A stretch of 64,000 nt of DNA from Mycobacterium gastri (GTDB taxonomy: Bacteria > Actinomycetota > Actinomycetes > Mycobacteriales > Mycobacteriaceae): assembly GCF_002102175.1 (NCBI RefSeq), contig NZ_LQOX01000068.1, forward strand, positions 1-64,000. The letters run 5' to 3'. This document shows positions 20,479-32,392 of the stretch, piece by piece. How positions within the stretch are numbered: the first letter of the stretch is position 1; each line of letters starts with the position of its first letter. The notes under the pieces are model-generated. The model ran no database searches. It was given only the letters and a program-made list of their open reading frames with translations, and was not told the origin of the DNA. The position numbers were made by a program, and so were the translations under genes.

Positions 20479-21066
20479 GTGACATCACCGAGTGTTCGAG
20501 CCTGGCGCGGCGGCGGTCGCTGGCTGCACACCGCCGCCGGCAAGATGTTCGTCCGATCAGGGCCGGGCAACACGCCGACCATCCTGCTGCTGCACGGCTA
20601 TCCGTCCAGTTCATTCGACTTTCGGGAGGTCATTCCGTACCTGGCTGGTCATGCCTGGGTGACGAAGGATTTTCTCGGTTTCGGCCTTGTCCGACAAGCC
20701 TCGCCCGCACCGCTACAGCCTGCTGGAGCAGGCCGATCTGGTGCAGGGGGCGGTTGCCCGAAGCACCACCGGCCCGGTGGTGGTGCTGGCGCACGACATG
20801 GGCACGTCGGTGACCACCGAACTGCTCGCCCGGGACCTTGACTCGTTCGATCTTCGGCGCGCGGTGCTGAGCAACGGCAGCGTGATCCTGGAACGGGCCA
20901 GTCTGCGGCCAATCCAGAAGTGCTGCGTGGCCCGCTGGGGCCGATCGCGGCCCGATTGGTCACTCGCGGCGGCTTCCGGCGCAGTTTGGCACGTTGTTTT
21001 CCGCCGGTCACCCATCCGCGGGCGTATGCCGGGGCAGCTTTGTCATTGCTGGTGGACTCAGCCTAG
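20479..21066 (+). pseudogene. Decayed alpha/beta hydrolase (Rv1834/LipZ-like)
   Basis: The start reads as a hydrolase: TILLLHGYPSSSFDFREVIP and WVTKDFLGFGL. An extra T at about 20687 shifts the frame; SDKPRPHRYSLLEQADLVQG and VLAHDMGTSVTTELLARDL continue in the +1 frame. A missing base after 20920 returns it to the first frame (LRGPLGPIAARLVTRGGF), which ends in AYAGAALSLLVDSA and TAG at 21064. The roughly 100-residue part that should carry the catalytic His is gone, so inactivity is very likely. The tail overlaps the 3' end of the convergent VWA gene by 9 bases. Confidence 0.85.
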
Positions 21067-23178
21067 AAAGATGCTGAGTGCGGTCGCGAGGTCCGGGCCG
21101 GCCGACGTCGCCAGGTTCTGGTAACTGCCACCGCTGAGCTGTGCGACGGCCTCCCAGGTTGACCGGTCCGGGTCGGCGCCGAAATCGATGATGTTGACGG
21201 CGATGGGTTTGGCCGGGTCGGCGCTGGTGCGGATGAAATCCTGCAGCCCCGGCCCGTCGAGGGTTTGGTCGGTGTGCGGCCCCCCGGTGATCACCAGGAT
21301 CGAATTGGCTTGACCGGCACGAAAGTTGGCCTGCACCTGCTGGTAGATCATGCGCAGCGTGGTGAACGACACCGCACCGCCGCCCGACGAGTACTGCTTG
21401 TCGAGGGCGGCCATCAGCGCCGTCGAGCGGGGCTGGCCGTTGACGGGGTCGGCCAGCGGTCCCGTCGGCACCTCGCTGCGACCCTCGTGGCCGTCGAATG
21501 TCCACAGGCCGATCACCGCGCTGGGTGGTAGGGCCTTTAGCCGATTTTCGAGCGCCGCAACAACGTTGGCCAGACGCGTCTTGCCGCCGTCGTCGATGGG
21601 CATCGACTGGTCGAGCATGATGGTCGCGGCAACGCCGATCGACGGTGTGGCCATGTTGTCGGCCAGGGTGGCGCGCATTCCGTCGTCACCGATGGACAGC
21701 GGGGCGGGCAGCGCCGCGAAACTCGCGACCGGGCTGCTCGGTGGCTTGACGCCGTTGACCCGGAAGCCGGCTTTGGCCAGCTTTGCCAGTTGGTCGGGCT
21801 TTTGCAGGTAGCGGGCGAAGGCGCTGGCCGCCGTGGTCTGCTCCTGCGACAGCCACGTGCCGTTGAGCAGCACCGCCGGGTAGTCGGCCATCGCAACCGG
21901 CCCGGGCGGCAGCCAGGAGCTCAACGTCTTCTTGGCATCCGGCAGCGACTGGGCTCGCTGGAACAACTGCTGCTCGGTGGTGACCACTGCGTGCACCGGC
22001 GCCGCCGCGGCGTCGCCGGATTTGACCAGTGTGTTCATCGCCTCGGTCAGCGAGTCGTCGGCCAGCTTGGGCTGGGCCGCCATCAGTGTGCGAACTGCGC
22101 CGCTTCCCGCGGTCAGTGGTGCTCCCGGCGACGCTGATGCGGCCGCAATCGCCTCGCCGGCCAAGAAAGTGGCATCCCCGTTACCGGCGACGGGCATCGC
22201 CAGACGCAGCGAACCCCAGGACGGCAGGTTCAACGCGGCCATCGAGTTCGGGTTGGCCTGTAGCTGCGGTAGCGCTGCCCAGGTCTGGTTCGACAGCGGC
22301 TGCTGCAGCTCCGGGCGGATTGCGAGCAGCACCGGTGAGGTCGCCAGTGAACGGCTGTCGCTGATGGTCTGCTTGCCGGTGGCCGCGGACAGGCGCGCTG
22401 CAGAGACAGAGCTGCCGGGGATCCACAATCCGGGCTGGCCACCCAGTTCGGATGGCCACTTGCCGATGAAACCAGCGATAACTGCGTCCGAATCGGCGGC
22501 CTTGACGGCCACCGTCACGCACTTGTCCCCGATCGGGCCGGCCGCCGCGTTGTAGCTGTCGGCGAACTCCTTGACCCGCTCGGCGATCGTCGGGTCGGCG
22601 ATGACCGCGACGGTGTCCTTGCCGCCCACACAGCGTGCTGCGGCAGTGCGGGAACGGTGCGACAGTGCGTCACCGAAGAACCGCCAGACGATCACCCCTG
22701 CTACCACCACCACGACCGCGACGAGGGCCACGATCACGCCGATGCTGACTCCGCGCCATCCGTCGGCGCTGCGGTGGCCGCCCTGCCAGTTGCCCAGGCC
22801 TCGATGGCCGGCAGCACGGCCTCGCGGCGGTGGGGGAGCTGCCGACGATGCGAAACTCGGCGGCTCCTCACCTGCCGGACCCGACCCGAAGTCGGGGTAT
22901 TCGTCTGCGTCGCGGGCCGAATAATCGGCGGCATGGTCATCCACACCGGCGTGTGGAGCCTGTTCGGATAGGCCACGTTCGCCCCAGTATGCGTAGCCGT
23001 AGCCGCTCGGGGCTTGGTCGGCCGACGGTCCAGCCGACCCGGGATACCCGATGTCTGAATGCCTGCCACCACCGGAGTGGTTGGCTATCTGGTCGCCCCA
23101 GGCTTGCTGCTCCGCGGCGTATTCGTCAGGCGGTTCGTCAGCGGAATCCTCAGGGTCGGGCAAACTGTGCCTACCCAT
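21058..23178 (-). CDS. Membrane-anchored VWA-domain protein (Rv1836c-like)
   Basis: 706 residues. Acidic, low-complexity cytoplasmic N-terminus about 1-140, then one transmembrane helix about 145-168 (IGVIVALVAVVVVVAGVIVW). An extracytoplasmic region about 185-490 resembles periplasmic substrate-binding folds. The C-terminal von Willebrand A domain, about 510-705, starts IMLDQSMPIDD, where the MIDAS motif DxSxS reads DxSxP, so metal binding may be weakened. Function unknown; such proteins may act as envelope adhesion or scaffold factors. The hydrolase gene Rv1835c expected next to it is missing. Confidence 0.82.
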   Translation of the reverse strand: MGRHSLPDPEDSADEPPDEYAAEQQAWGDQIANHSGGGRHSDIGYPGSAGPSADQAPSGYGYAYWGERGLSEQAPHAGVDDHAADYSARDADEYPDFGSGPAGEEPPSFASSAAPPPPRGRAAGHRGLGNWQGGHRSADGWRGVSIGVIVALVAVVVVVAGVIVWRFFGDALSHRSRTAAARCVGGKDTVAVIADPTIAERVKEFADSYNAAAGPIGDKCVTVAVKAADSDAVIAGFIGKWPSELGGQPGLWIPGSSVSAARLSAATGKQTISDSRSLATSPVLLAIRPELQQPLSNQTWAALPQLQANPNSMAALNLPSWGSLRLAMPVAGNGDATFLAGEAIAAASASPGAPLTAGSGAVRTLMAAQPKLADDSLTEAMNTLVKSGDAAAAPVHAVVTTEQQLFQRAQSLPDAKKTLSSWLPPGPVAMADYPAVLLNGTWLSQEQTTAASAFARYLQKPDQLAKLAKAGFRVNGVKPPSSPVASFAALPAPLSIGDDGMRATLADNMATPSIGVAATIMLDQSMPIDDGGKTRLANVVAALENRLKALPPSAVIGLWTFDGHEGRSEVPTGPLADPVNGQPRSTALMAALDKQYSSGGGAVSFTTLRMIYQQVQANFRAGQANSILVITGGPHTDQTLDGPGLQDFIRTSADPAKPIAVNIIDFGADPDRSTWEAVAQLSGGSYQNLATSAGPDLATALSIFLG

Positions 23179-23261
23179 TTGGTGTCAGCGTCCTTTCCGT
23201 CGAAAATTGCCCCGCGTCGACCAGGAATGAGCCAGCGACTGTTTCCAGTGGGTCCTGATGG

Positions 23262-25454
23262 TCACCCGCGCCGCGCCTTGAGTTCCCGACGACGGCGATG
23301 CAGGATCGGCTCGGTGTATCCGTTGGGCTGTTGCGCCCCGGACAGGATCAGGTCCTGAGCGGCCAAGAACGCGATGCTGTCATCGAAATTCGGGGCCATC
23401 GGGCGGTACCCGGGGTCACCGGCGTTCTGCTTGTCCACCAACGGCGCCATCCGTTCCAGGCTGGCCCGCACGTCTTCGCTGGTGATCACGCCGTGTCGCA
23501 GCCAGTTGGCCAGCAGCTGACTCGAGATCCGCAGGGTGGCGCGGTCCTCCATGAGCGCCACGTTGTGGATGTCGGGCACCTTCGAACAGCCCACGCCCTG
23601 GTCGATCCAGCGCACCACGTAGCCGAGGATGGACTGGCAGTTGTTGTCGAGTTCCTCGCGGATCTCCTCGGGCGCCCAGGCCAGCTCCTTGGCCAGCGGA
23701 ATGGTCAACAACTGATCGATGGTGGTCCGGGTCTTGCCCTGCAGTTCTTTCTGCACGGCGAAGACGTCCACTTGGTGGTAGTGCATGGCGTGCAGCGTGG
23801 CCGCCGTCGGGGAGGGCACCCACGCGGTGGTGGCGCCGGCCTTGGGCTGGCCGATCTTCTGCTCGACCATATCGGCCATCAGCTCGGTCATCGCCCACAT
23901 GCCCTTGCCGATCTGAGCCTTGCCGGTAAAGCCGGCGGCGAGCCCGATGTCGACGTTGGCGTCCTCGTAGGCCTTAATCCAGGTGGTGTTCTTCATCGCA
24001 CCTTTGCGGATCATCGGACCGGCTTCCATCGACGTGTGAATCTCGTCGCCGGTGCGGTCCAGGAACCCGGTGTTGATGAAGACGACTCGGTCGGCTGCGG
24101 CCTTGATACACGCCTTGAGGTTCACGGTGGTGCGGCGTTCTTCGTCCATGATGCCGACCTTCATGGTGCCCTGCGGCAACCCCAGCACGTCTTCCACCCG
24201 GCTGAACAGCTCGCAGGTGAAGGCCACCTCCGCCGGCCCGTGCATCTTGGGCTTGACGATGTAGATGGAGCCGGTTCGGCTATTGGTCAACGGTCCGTTA
24301 ACTTCCCCGGTGCGCAGTCCGTGGATCGCGATCAGGCCGGTGAGTAGGGCATCCATGATGCCCTCGAACACCTCTTTCTCGCCACCACTGCCGTCACTGA
24401 CGACGATCGCGTCGTTGGTCATCAGGTGACCGACATTCCGGACGAATAGCAGGCTGCGGCCGGGCAGAGTCAGCTCGCCGCCGTCGGGTGTGGTGTAGGT
24501 GCGGTCCTGGTTGAGGATCCGGGTGAAGGTCTTGCCGTCCTTGGTGACCTCCTCGGCCAGGTCACCCTTGTTCAGCCCGAGCCAGTTGCGGTACCCGAGC
24601 ACTTTGTCGTCCGCATCGACGGCGGCCACCGAATCCTCGAAGTCCATGATCGTGGTCACCGCCGACTCCAGGACCACGTCTTTGACCCCCGCGCGGTCGG
24701 TGGAGCCAATCGGCGACTCCGGGTCGATCAGGATCTCGATATGCAACCCGTGGTTGACCAGCAGCACCGAAGTCGGGGCCGCGGCCGCGCCGGTATACCC
24801 GGCGAACTGGCCCGGGTCGGCCAGTCCTGACGACGAATCCCCTAGGGAAACCACCAGTTGGCCGTCTTCCACCATGAAGCCGGTGGCATCGGCGTAAGAG
24901 CCCGCGGACAGCGGCACGCTGTCGTCGAGGAACTTGCGTGCGTAGGCGATCACCTTGTCGCCGCGAACATGGTTGTAGCTGGTGCCCTTTTCGGCCCCGT
25001 CGCTTTCCGGGATGACGTCGGTGCCGTACAACGCGTCGTACAGCGAGCCCCAACGGGCGTTGGCCGCATTCAGCGCGAAGCGCGCGTTGAGTATGGGCAC
25101 CACCAGTTGCGGGCCGGCGGTCGTAGTGATCTCGTCGTCAACCCCCGAGGTGGTGATGGTGAAATCCTCGGGTTCGGGGAGCAAATACCCGATGTCGGTG
25201 AGGAACTGCCGGTAAGCCTCGGGGTCCAGTGGCTCGATGACCCGATGCCGATGCCATTTGTCGATCTGTGCCTGCAGCTCATCCCTGACCTTGAGTAATT
25301 CCTGGTTCTGCGGGGTGAGGTCGGTGACCACTTTGTCGACGCCGGCCCAGAAGCTGTCCGGGTCCAGATCGGTGCCGGGCAGGGCCTCGTTGTTCACGAA
25401 GTCGTAGAGCACTCGAGCGACGCGCAGGTTCCCCGCCGGCACGCGGTCTGTCAT
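23262..25454 (-). CDS. glcB: Malate synthase G
   Basis: 730 residues from the ATG at 25454, fixed by GGAGGAGA 5 bases upstream. Condenses glyoxylate and acetyl-CoA to malate in the glyoxylate shunt, and is also reported as a laminin-binding surface protein in M. tuberculosis. The whole family pattern is visible: [50 protein letters not shown] (acidic Mg ligand), [16 protein letters not shown] and [12 protein letters not shown], with the catalytic Asp at 637 in [10 protein letters not shown]. It is about 10 residues shorter at the C-terminus than the M. tuberculosis enzyme as I recall it. Confidence 0.96.
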   Translation of the reverse strand: MTDRVPAGNLRVARVLYDFVNNEALPGTDLDPDSFWAGVDKVVTDLTPQNQELLKVRDELQAQIDKWHRHRVIEPLDPEAYRQFLTDIGYLLPEPEDFTITTSGVDDEITTTAGPQLVVPILNARFALNAANARWGSLYDALYGTDVIPESDGAEKGTSYNHVRGDKVIAYARKFLDDSVPLSAGSYADATGFMVEDGQLVVSLGDSSSGLADPGQFAGYTGAAAAPTSVLLVNHGLHIEILIDPESPIGSTDRAGVKDVVLESAVTTIMDFEDSVAAVDADDKVLGYRNWLGLNKGDLAEEVTKDGKTFTRILNQDRTYTTPDGGELTLPGRSLLFVRNVGHLMTNDAIVVSDGSGGEKEVFEGIMDALLTGLIAIHGLRTGEVNGPLTNSRTGSIYIVKPKMHGPAEVAFTCELFSRVEDVLGLPQGTMKVGIMDEERRTTVNLKACIKAAADRVVFINTGFLDRTGDEIHTSMEAGPMIRKGAMKNTTWIKAYEDANVDIGLAAGFTGKAQIGKGMWAMTELMADMVEQKIGQPKAGATTAWVPSPTAATLHAMHYHQVDVFAVQKELQGKTRTTIDQLLTIPLAKELAWAPEEIREELDNNCQSILGYVVRWIDQGVGCSKVPDIHNVALMEDRATLRISSQLLANWLRHGVITSEDVRASLERMAPLVDKQNAGDPGYRPMAPNFDDSIAFLAAQDLILSGAQQPNGYTEPILHRRRRELKARRG

Positions 25455-25758
25455 GATTCTCCTCCAAAATTGGCCGGTACTCGGCGGTACTTGCCGATAC
25501 TTGGGCCCCACTGGCTTCTCACTGGCTTCTCGCTGGCTACGACCTCAGCCTACCGATCGGTAGCCTGACGAGCCTATCCGGCCAACCGCAAGGGCAGGTC
25601 ACGGAGCGCCCAAAGCCCCGCCGTCGGTAGGCAGCCGGCCCTGCCGGCTGGGCTCTGGCAACGCATTTTGACGGCATTTTCACGCTGGCTGGGCACGGCG
25701 GGCGCTTCGGCCGCCGATCATCCCGGGCCCATGTCGCGGTACCGGTCAGCCTGGCTGG
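25455..25758. promoter_or_regulatory. glcB upstream region with perfect palindrome
   Basis: 304 bases without a gene. A 14-base perfect palindrome CTACCGATCGGTAG lies at 25550-25563, 96 bases upstream of glcB, and looks like a TetR-type operator. Just inside it are short direct repeats: ACTGGCTTCTC occurs twice in a row near 25510-25530 and variants of GGTACT/GATACTT near 25480-25502. PE_PGRS34 and vapBC13, which I recall here in M. tuberculosis, are absent and leave no visible trace. Confidence 0.5.
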
Positions 25759-26808
25759 TCAGTCGCGGTTTCGCTGGTCGCGCATGGTGCCGACCAAGTC
25801 TTCCACCAGGTCCTCAAGCGCCACCATCCCGACCACGGTGCCGTCGTCGGAAGTTACCAAAGCCAGGTGACTGTTGCTGCGGCGCATCCGCGACAAGGCA
25901 TCGGCCAGTGGCAGTGCCTTGGGAACCTGCGGCAGCGGGCGCACCATGTCGACCTTGATCACGGTGTCGGCGCCTTCGCCCAGCGCCAACACGTCCTTGA
26001 TGTGCACGTACCCGATGAATGTGCCGCGATCCACAACCGGGAACCGCGAGAAGCCGGTCTGCGCCAACGCCTGTTCGACCGCCCCAACCGTCGGGCCCGA
26101 TCCCACCGCCGCCACCGGCACGGAACGAATGTCGGGCATCGGAACCGCGACATCGGCGACGACCCGGGTGCGGATCCGCAGCGCGCGGGTCAGCCTGGTG
26201 TGCTCCTCGGGGTCCAGCAAACCTTCGGAGACCGATTCGGCGATCATCTCCGAGAGCTCCACCGTGGAAACCGTGACGTCGAGTTCATCCTTGGGCTCCA
26301 CCCCGAGCGCACGCAGTATCGCGTTGGCGGTCTTGTTGTACAGGACGATGACCGGACGCGCGGCGCGCACGTACGGCAGGTAGATCGGGACCAGCAACAT
26401 CGCCGTCCGTTCCGGGCCAGCTAGCGCGATGTTCTTCGGCACCATCTCGCCGAGCAGCACGTGCAGCGTCACCACAATGGCCAGCGCCACCACGAACGAC
26501 AACGTGTGCAGCAACCGCGGATGCATCCCGGCCAGCCCGAACGACTTCTGCAGCAACTCGGCCACCGCCGGCTCGCCGATGCGCCCGAGCAGCAGCGAGG
26601 ACACCGTGACGCCCAGCTGGGCACCGGCCAGCATCGAGGGGAGCCGTTCGCCGGCCCGGATGACGATGACCGCACTCGTCCGGCCCTGCTCGGCCAACGC
26701 TTCCAAGCGGTCACGACGGGCCGAGATCAGCGCGAACTCCGCGCCGACGAAAAACGCGTTGGCACCGATCAGCAGGATCGCCAACGCCACGGCCAGCATG
26801 GGGTTCAT
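25759..26808 (-). CDS. CNNM/DUF21-CBS membrane protein (Rv1841c-like)
   Basis: 349 residues from the ATG at 26808, whose ATGA overlaps the upstream gene's stop by 4 bases; the longer frame to 26925 lies in that gene. N-terminal DUF21 transmembrane domain with hydrophobic segments about 3-25, 60-80, 93-118 and 122-145, containing [21 protein letters not shown] pair of CBS domains follows about 190-320 ([49 protein letters not shown]). This is the CNNM/CorC-like family linked to magnesium handling. The transporter-associated C-terminal domain is absent, unlike its partner. Confidence 0.88.
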   Translation of the reverse strand: MNPMLAVALAILLIGANAFFVGAEFALISARRDRLEALAEQGRTSAVIVIRAGERLPSMLAGAQLGVTVSSLLLGRIGEPAVAELLQKSFGLAGMHPRLLHTLSFVVALAIVVTLHVLLGEMVPKNIALAGPERTAMLLVPIYLPYVRAARPVIVLYNKTANAILRALGVEPKDELDVTVSTVELSEMIAESVSEGLLDPEEHTRLTRALRIRTRVVADVAVPMPDIRSVPVAAVGSGPTVGAVEQALAQTGFSRFPVVDRGTFIGYVHIKDVLALGEGADTVIKVDMVRPLPQVPKALPLADALSRMRRSNSHLALVTSDDGTVVGMVALEDLVEDLVGTMRDQRNRD

Positions 26809-28187
26809 CGGCCACCACGCCGTGCGCCGTGTTCCTGGTGCCCGTCCGGATGGCCGCGCAGTTCGGTCAGTTCGAGCAGGTCGATCCGGCGGCCGTCCAT
26901 CTGCACCACCCTGGCCCGCCAGCACACCGACTCATCCGGCAGACGATCGACGTCCAACGCGGGAAGGTCGACCGACTCGCCAGCCACCGGGATATGTCCG
27001 AGCTCGCGCAGCACCAAGCCCCCGATCGTCTCGTAGGGCCCCTCCGGCGCGCGGTAGCCGGTGGCGGTCGCCACCTCGTCGATGCGAAGCAGACCCGATA
27101 CCCGCCATCCGGCACCGGCCGCGACCACATCGGGTGTGGCATCGTCGTGTTCGTCGCGGACGTCGCCGACGATTTCCTCGATCAGGTCCTCCAGGGTGAC
27201 CATGCCCGCGGTGCCGCCGTACTCGTCGACCACCATCACGGTCTGCAACGGATTGGCACGAATCTGGCCCATCACCGCATCGCCGTCCAGTGTCGACGGC
27301 ACCACCGCAACCGGCTGGGCCACGGCGGTCAGCCGGGTGTGCGCGCGATCGGCAGACTCCACGTCGAACGCCTGCTTGACATGCACGATGCCGACCGTCT
27401 CGTCCAGGTCGCCGCGGACAACCGGGAACCGCGAGAAACCGGATGCCGCGACGGCCGCGACCATGTCGGCGATGGTGTCGTCGGTCTGCAGCGCCACGAT
27501 CTTCGATCGCGGCGTCATCAGCTCCTCTGCCGTCAGGGCACCGAACTGCAGGGATCTGCGCATCAGCGATGCGGTCGCGTCGTCCAGCGAGCCGCGGCGA
27601 GCCGAGGCACGCACCAGCGACACCAGCTCCTGCGGGGTGCGCGCTGAGCGCAGTTCCTCGGCCGGCTCGATCCCGAGTTGACGCATGATCCAGTTCGCCG
27701 CTCCGTTGGTCAACCGGATCGCCGGCGTGAGCAGCGCCGAGAACAACCATTGGGGAAGCACGACGGCGCGTGCGGTCCGCAGCGGGCGTGCCACTGCCAG
27801 GTATTTGGGGACCAATTCGCCGAACACCATCGACAGCGACGTCACCAGCACCAGCGCCAGAAACGTCGTGATTGCATCAGACATCCGATCCGAGATTCCG
27901 ATGGCGGTGAGTGCCGGGTACGGGAGCTCGCCCACCAAGGGTTCCGTCAGGTAACCGGTCGTCAGAGTGGTGATGGAGATACCCAACTGTGCGCCGGACA
28001 GCTGGAACGACAGCCGGCGATGTGCGCGCTGGATGAACCGGTCGCGGGTGCTGCCAGCGCGGGCGTTCGCATCGACGGTGCTGCGGTCCAGCGCGGTCAG
28101 CGAAAATTCCGCCGCGACGAATACCGCGGTGCCGAAGGCGAGTGCCAAGATGGCGGCGATGCTGGCGATGGGGCCGGCGAACATCAT
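26805..28187 (-). CDS. CNNM/CorC-type CBS membrane protein (Rv1842c-like)
   Basis: 460 residues. DUF21 transmembrane domain about 5-190 ([28 protein letters not shown] and three further segments). Two CBS domains follow about 215-335 ([37 protein letters not shown]), then a CorC/HlyC transporter-associated domain about 350-430. Magnesium efflux or sensing is the usual inference for the family. Two paralogues are translated from overlapping frames, suggesting a heteromeric complex. Start is one of two adjacent ATGs (28187 or 28184). Confidence 0.88.
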   Translation of the reverse strand: MMFAGPIASIAAILALAFGTAVFVAAEFSLTALDRSTVDANARAGSTRDRFIQRAHRRLSFQLSGAQLGISITTLTTGYLTEPLVGELPYPALTAIGISDRMSDAITTFLALVLVTSLSMVFGELVPKYLAVARPLRTARAVVLPQWLFSALLTPAIRLTNGAANWIMRQLGIEPAEELRSARTPQELVSLVRASARRGSLDDATASLMRRSLQFGALTAEELMTPRSKIVALQTDDTIADMVAAVAASGFSRFPVVRGDLDETVGIVHVKQAFDVESADRAHTRLTAVAQPVAVVPSTLDGDAVMGQIRANPLQTVMVVDEYGGTAGMVTLEDLIEEIVGDVRDEHDDATPDVVAAGAGWRVSGLLRIDEVATATGYRAPEGPYETIGGLVLRELGHIPVAGESVDLPALDVDRLPDESVCWRARVVQMDGRRIDLLELTELRGHPDGHQEHGARRGGR

Positions 28188-28386
28188 GGGCGGCCCGGTG
28201 GTCGTGATGTCGCCGCATCCCGCTGCGACGCCGGGCAGGGCCCGCCCCCGAAGCCAACGGCTCCGACGGGTGCCTGCGGCACGTCATCCCTTTCGCTCGA
28301 TCCCGCGGCGCGGCGCAGCGGGACTGAAGTCCATATCGTAGCGAAACCGTTCGGCGCGAATCAGTCCCCGCCGCCGGTGATCGCAC

Positions 28387-29856
<1,470 letters not shown>

Positions 29857-31308
29857 CTATGCGGGCACTTCGCGGCGGTCTGCGCCCCATAGGGTGTGGA
29901 ACTTGCCCGGTCCGTCGATCCGCCCGTACGTGTGTGCGCCGAAGAAGTCGCGTTGGGCCTGGGTGAGTGCGGCAGGCAGCCGCTCGGTGCGCAGCGCGTC
30001 GTAGTACGACAGGGCCGACGAGAACCCGGGCGTTGGGATACCCAACTGCACCGCGGTGGACACCACACGCCGCCAACTGTCGATAGCCGACTCAACCGCG
30101 CTGCGGAAATAGGGCGCGATGAGCAAGCTGGCCAGGTCGGGTTCGGCGTCGAACGCCTCCTTGATGCGGTTGAGGAATTTCGCCCGGATGATGCAGCCGC
30201 CGCGCCAGATGGTGGCCAGGTCGCCGGGTGAGATGTTCCAGCCGTATTCGGCGCTGCCGGCCTGGATCTGGTTGAAGCCCTGCGCGTAGGCCACGATCTT
30301 GGAGGCGTACAACGCCCGGCGGACGTTCTCGGTGAACGTGTCGGGGTCGGCGGGCTGGTCGCCGAGCCGTCCGGAAGCCAGCCCGCGGGCCGCCGCACGC
30401 TGCTCCACCGATCCCGATAGCGCACGGGCGAACACCGCCTCGGCGATGCCGGTCACCGGCACTCCCAGATCCAGGGCGGATTTGACCGTCCAGCGCCCGG
30501 TGCCTTTCTGCTCCGCCTGGTCGAGGATCACATCGACGAGCGGTCTACCGGTCTTGGCGTCGTTTTGCCGCAATACCTCGGCGGTGATCTCGACCAGATA
30601 GCTGTCCAGGTCGCCCTTGTTCCACTCGGTGAACACCTCGGCGATCTGCGGTGCGCGCAGCCCCAGCCCGTCGCGGAGCAGCTGGTAGGCCTCGCCGATC
30701 AGTTGCATGTCGGAGTACTCGATCCCGTTGTGCACCATCTTGACGAAGTGCCCGGAGCCGTCGGGGCCGATATGGGTACAGCACGGCACGCCGTCGACGT
30801 GTGCCGAGATCTCCTCAAGCAGCGGGCCCAGCGACTTGTACGACTCGGCGGGCCCGCCGGGCATGATCGACGGCCCGTGCAGCGCGCCCTCTTCGCCGCC
30901 GGAGATGCCGGCGCCGACGAAGTGCAGTCCGCGTTCCCGCATCGCCTTCTCGCGACGAATGGTGTCGGTGTAGAGGGCATTGCCGCCGTCGATGATGATG
31001 TCGGCGGGTTCCATGGCGTCGGCGAGCTGGTTGATCACAGCGTCGGTCGGGTCACCGGCTTTGACCATGATCAGCACCCGGCGCGGGGTTTGCAGCGCGG
31101 CCAGAAACTCCGGAATCGTTTCGCTACGCACGAACTTTCCTTCGGACCCGTGCTCTTTCAGCAGCGCATCGGTCTTGGCGATGGACCGGTTGTGCAGCGC
31201 CACCGTGTAGCCGTGCCGGGCGAAATTGCGGGCGATGTTCGAACCCATCACCGCCAGGCCGGTGACGCCGATCTGCGCGGTGGCGGTGCTCGATTCCGAG
31301 GAACTCAT
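29857..31308 (-). CDS. gnd1: 6-phosphogluconate dehydrogenase Gnd1
   Basis: 483 residues from the ATG at 31308 with AAAGGCAG upstream; the same frame stays open to 32127 but only in another frame of blaR. N-terminal NADP-binding fold GVTGLAVMGSNIARNFARHG, catalytic segment FVGAGISGGEEGALHGPSIM, and the substrate loop GHFVKMVHNGIEYSDMQLI with the catalytic Lys. The all-helical C-terminus is complete and ends with the substrate-binding tail. Length matches the long, dimeric decarboxylating form. Produces ribulose 5-phosphate and NADPH. Confidence 0.95.
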   Translation of the reverse strand: MSSSESSTATAQIGVTGLAVMGSNIARNFARHGYTVALHNRSIAKTDALLKEHGSEGKFVRSETIPEFLAALQTPRRVLIMVKAGDPTDAVINQLADAMEPADIIIDGGNALYTDTIRREKAMRERGLHFVGAGISGGEEGALHGPSIMPGGPAESYKSLGPLLEEISAHVDGVPCCTHIGPDGSGHFVKMVHNGIEYSDMQLIGEAYQLLRDGLGLRAPQIAEVFTEWNKGDLDSYLVEITAEVLRQNDAKTGRPLVDVILDQAEQKGTGRWTVKSALDLGVPVTGIAEAVFARALSGSVEQRAAARGLASGRLGDQPADPDTFTENVRRALYASKIVAYAQGFNQIQAGSAEYGWNISPGDLATIWRGGCIIRAKFLNRIKEAFDAEPDLASLLIAPYFRSAVESAIDSWRRVVSTAVQLGIPTPGFSSALSYYDALRTERLPAALTQAQRDFFGAHTYGRIDGPGKFHTLWGADRREVPA

Positions 31309-31380
31309 GTGCTGCCTTTCGGTCAGGCCTGTCAGGTTGGCGAACTCTTGCCGAAGCTGTCCGGCAAGGCTGGTCCGACA

Positions 31381-31395
31381 CACTGTGGCACAGTG
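31381..31395. promoter_or_regulatory. Candidate operator upstream of gnd1
   Basis: Perfect inverted repeat CACTGTG-G-CACAGTG, 7-base arms and 1-base centre, 73 bases upstream of the gnd1 start and between gnd1 and blaR. It could be a repressor site or a weak terminator for blaR; no T-run follows on the minus strand. Confidence 0.35.
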
Positions 31396-31427
31396 GCGTC
31401 GCGGTCTTCCAAGGTGTTTGGTCCTTG

Positions 31428-32378
31428 TCAGACGCCGAACAGCCGCTGCAGCTCGGTGAGCCACGGGACGGCCAGCGCGACGGTGGGTACGACCAGCACC
31501 GCGGCCGCGGCCAGATACGCGGTCACGGATAGCGCCCGGCTGTTGCCGCGCCCGGCCAGCCGGCGCACCCGCACCACGGTGCAGGGGCCTCCCGCGGCCA
31601 GGGCACCCGACGGCGCTCCGGAGGAGGCACAGGCGACCAGGGCCCGGGCCAGCGCCGCGCGACCGGCCGCGCGCACCGCGGCGTCGTCGGCGAGCAGTTC
31701 GACCAGGAGCTGCACCGCACGCAGCGCGTTGGCGCTGCGGACGAGCCGCGGAAACGCCGCGTGCAGGGCGGTGAACGCTTCCAGGACCAGGTCGTGGCGG
31801 GCCCGCAGATGCGCCCGCTCGTGGGTGAGGATTGCGGCGACTTCCTTGTGGGTCAGCGCGGTCAAGGTTCCCTCGCTGACCACCACCCGGCTGCGGACCC
31901 CGGGCAGGCAATAGGCAAGCGGTTGCGCCACGTTGAGCACGCGCAGATCCCGGGTTCGCGCGCAAGGCTCGGCCAGCGCGGCGCCGTGCCCTACTCCAAC
32001 CAGATCGACCACCATGCGGTGATGGGCCCGACGGCGGCGAGTGGCGATGGCCACCCGAACTATGGCAACCATCAGCCGGGTCCCGACCAGCACAGTCAGC
32101 GTGAAGACGGTGATATATGCCGCCCACAAAGGCCAGCCGAGCCGGATTCGGGCGTCGAGGACACCGGCAGTAGGCCGCCCGTCAGCGCCGGGCATAAGCA
32201 GCCGGCTGGCGATGGCGATGCCCGCGCTGAACGCCGAAAGCGCCGCGGCCAGGGCTATCGCTTGCCAGAGCACCATCGCGGCCCGCGGGGCGCGCAGCGG
32301 CCAGGTCGCTCGTGCCAACAAGGCTGGTGTCGGGCCAGCCAGCAGCACCGCGAGGATGGTGAAGGCCAGCGCGGACAC
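31428..32378 (-). CDS. blaR: BlaR1-like M56 membrane metalloprotease (Rv1845c)
   Basis: 316 residues, GTG start, 14 bases after blaI. Several N-terminal transmembrane helices (about 3-20, 32-58, 84-108) and a final one near 288-305. The zinc protease motif HERAH sits in ILTHERAHLRARHD (about 172-185), typical of family M56. There is no extracytoplasmic penicillin-binding sensor domain after the last helix, so unlike staphylococcal BlaR1 it cannot sense beta-lactams directly by acylation. It is thought to cleave BlaI in response to an unknown signal. Confidence 0.88.
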   Translation of the reverse strand: MSALAFTILAVLLAGPTPALLARATWPLRAPRAAMVLWQAIALAAALSAFSAGIAIASRLLMPGADGRPTAGVLDARIRLGWPLWAAYITVFTLTVLVGTRLMVAIVRVAIATRRRRAHHRMVVDLVGVGHGAALAEPCARTRDLRVLNVAQPLAYCLPGVRSRVVVSEGTLTALTHKEVAAILTHERAHLRARHDLVLEAFTALHAAFPRLVRSANALRAVQLLVELLADDAAVRAAGRAALARALVACASSGAPSGALAAGGPCTVVRVRRLAGRGNSRALSVTAYLAAAAVLVVPTVALAVPWLTELQRLFGV

Positions 32379-32392
32379 GCTGCTAGTCTCTC

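Noticed and set aside
31309..32127. Upstream extension of gnd1
   Set aside because: The open frame is Ala/Arg/Gly-rich, lies over blaR in another frame and carries no 6-phosphogluconate dehydrogenase features.
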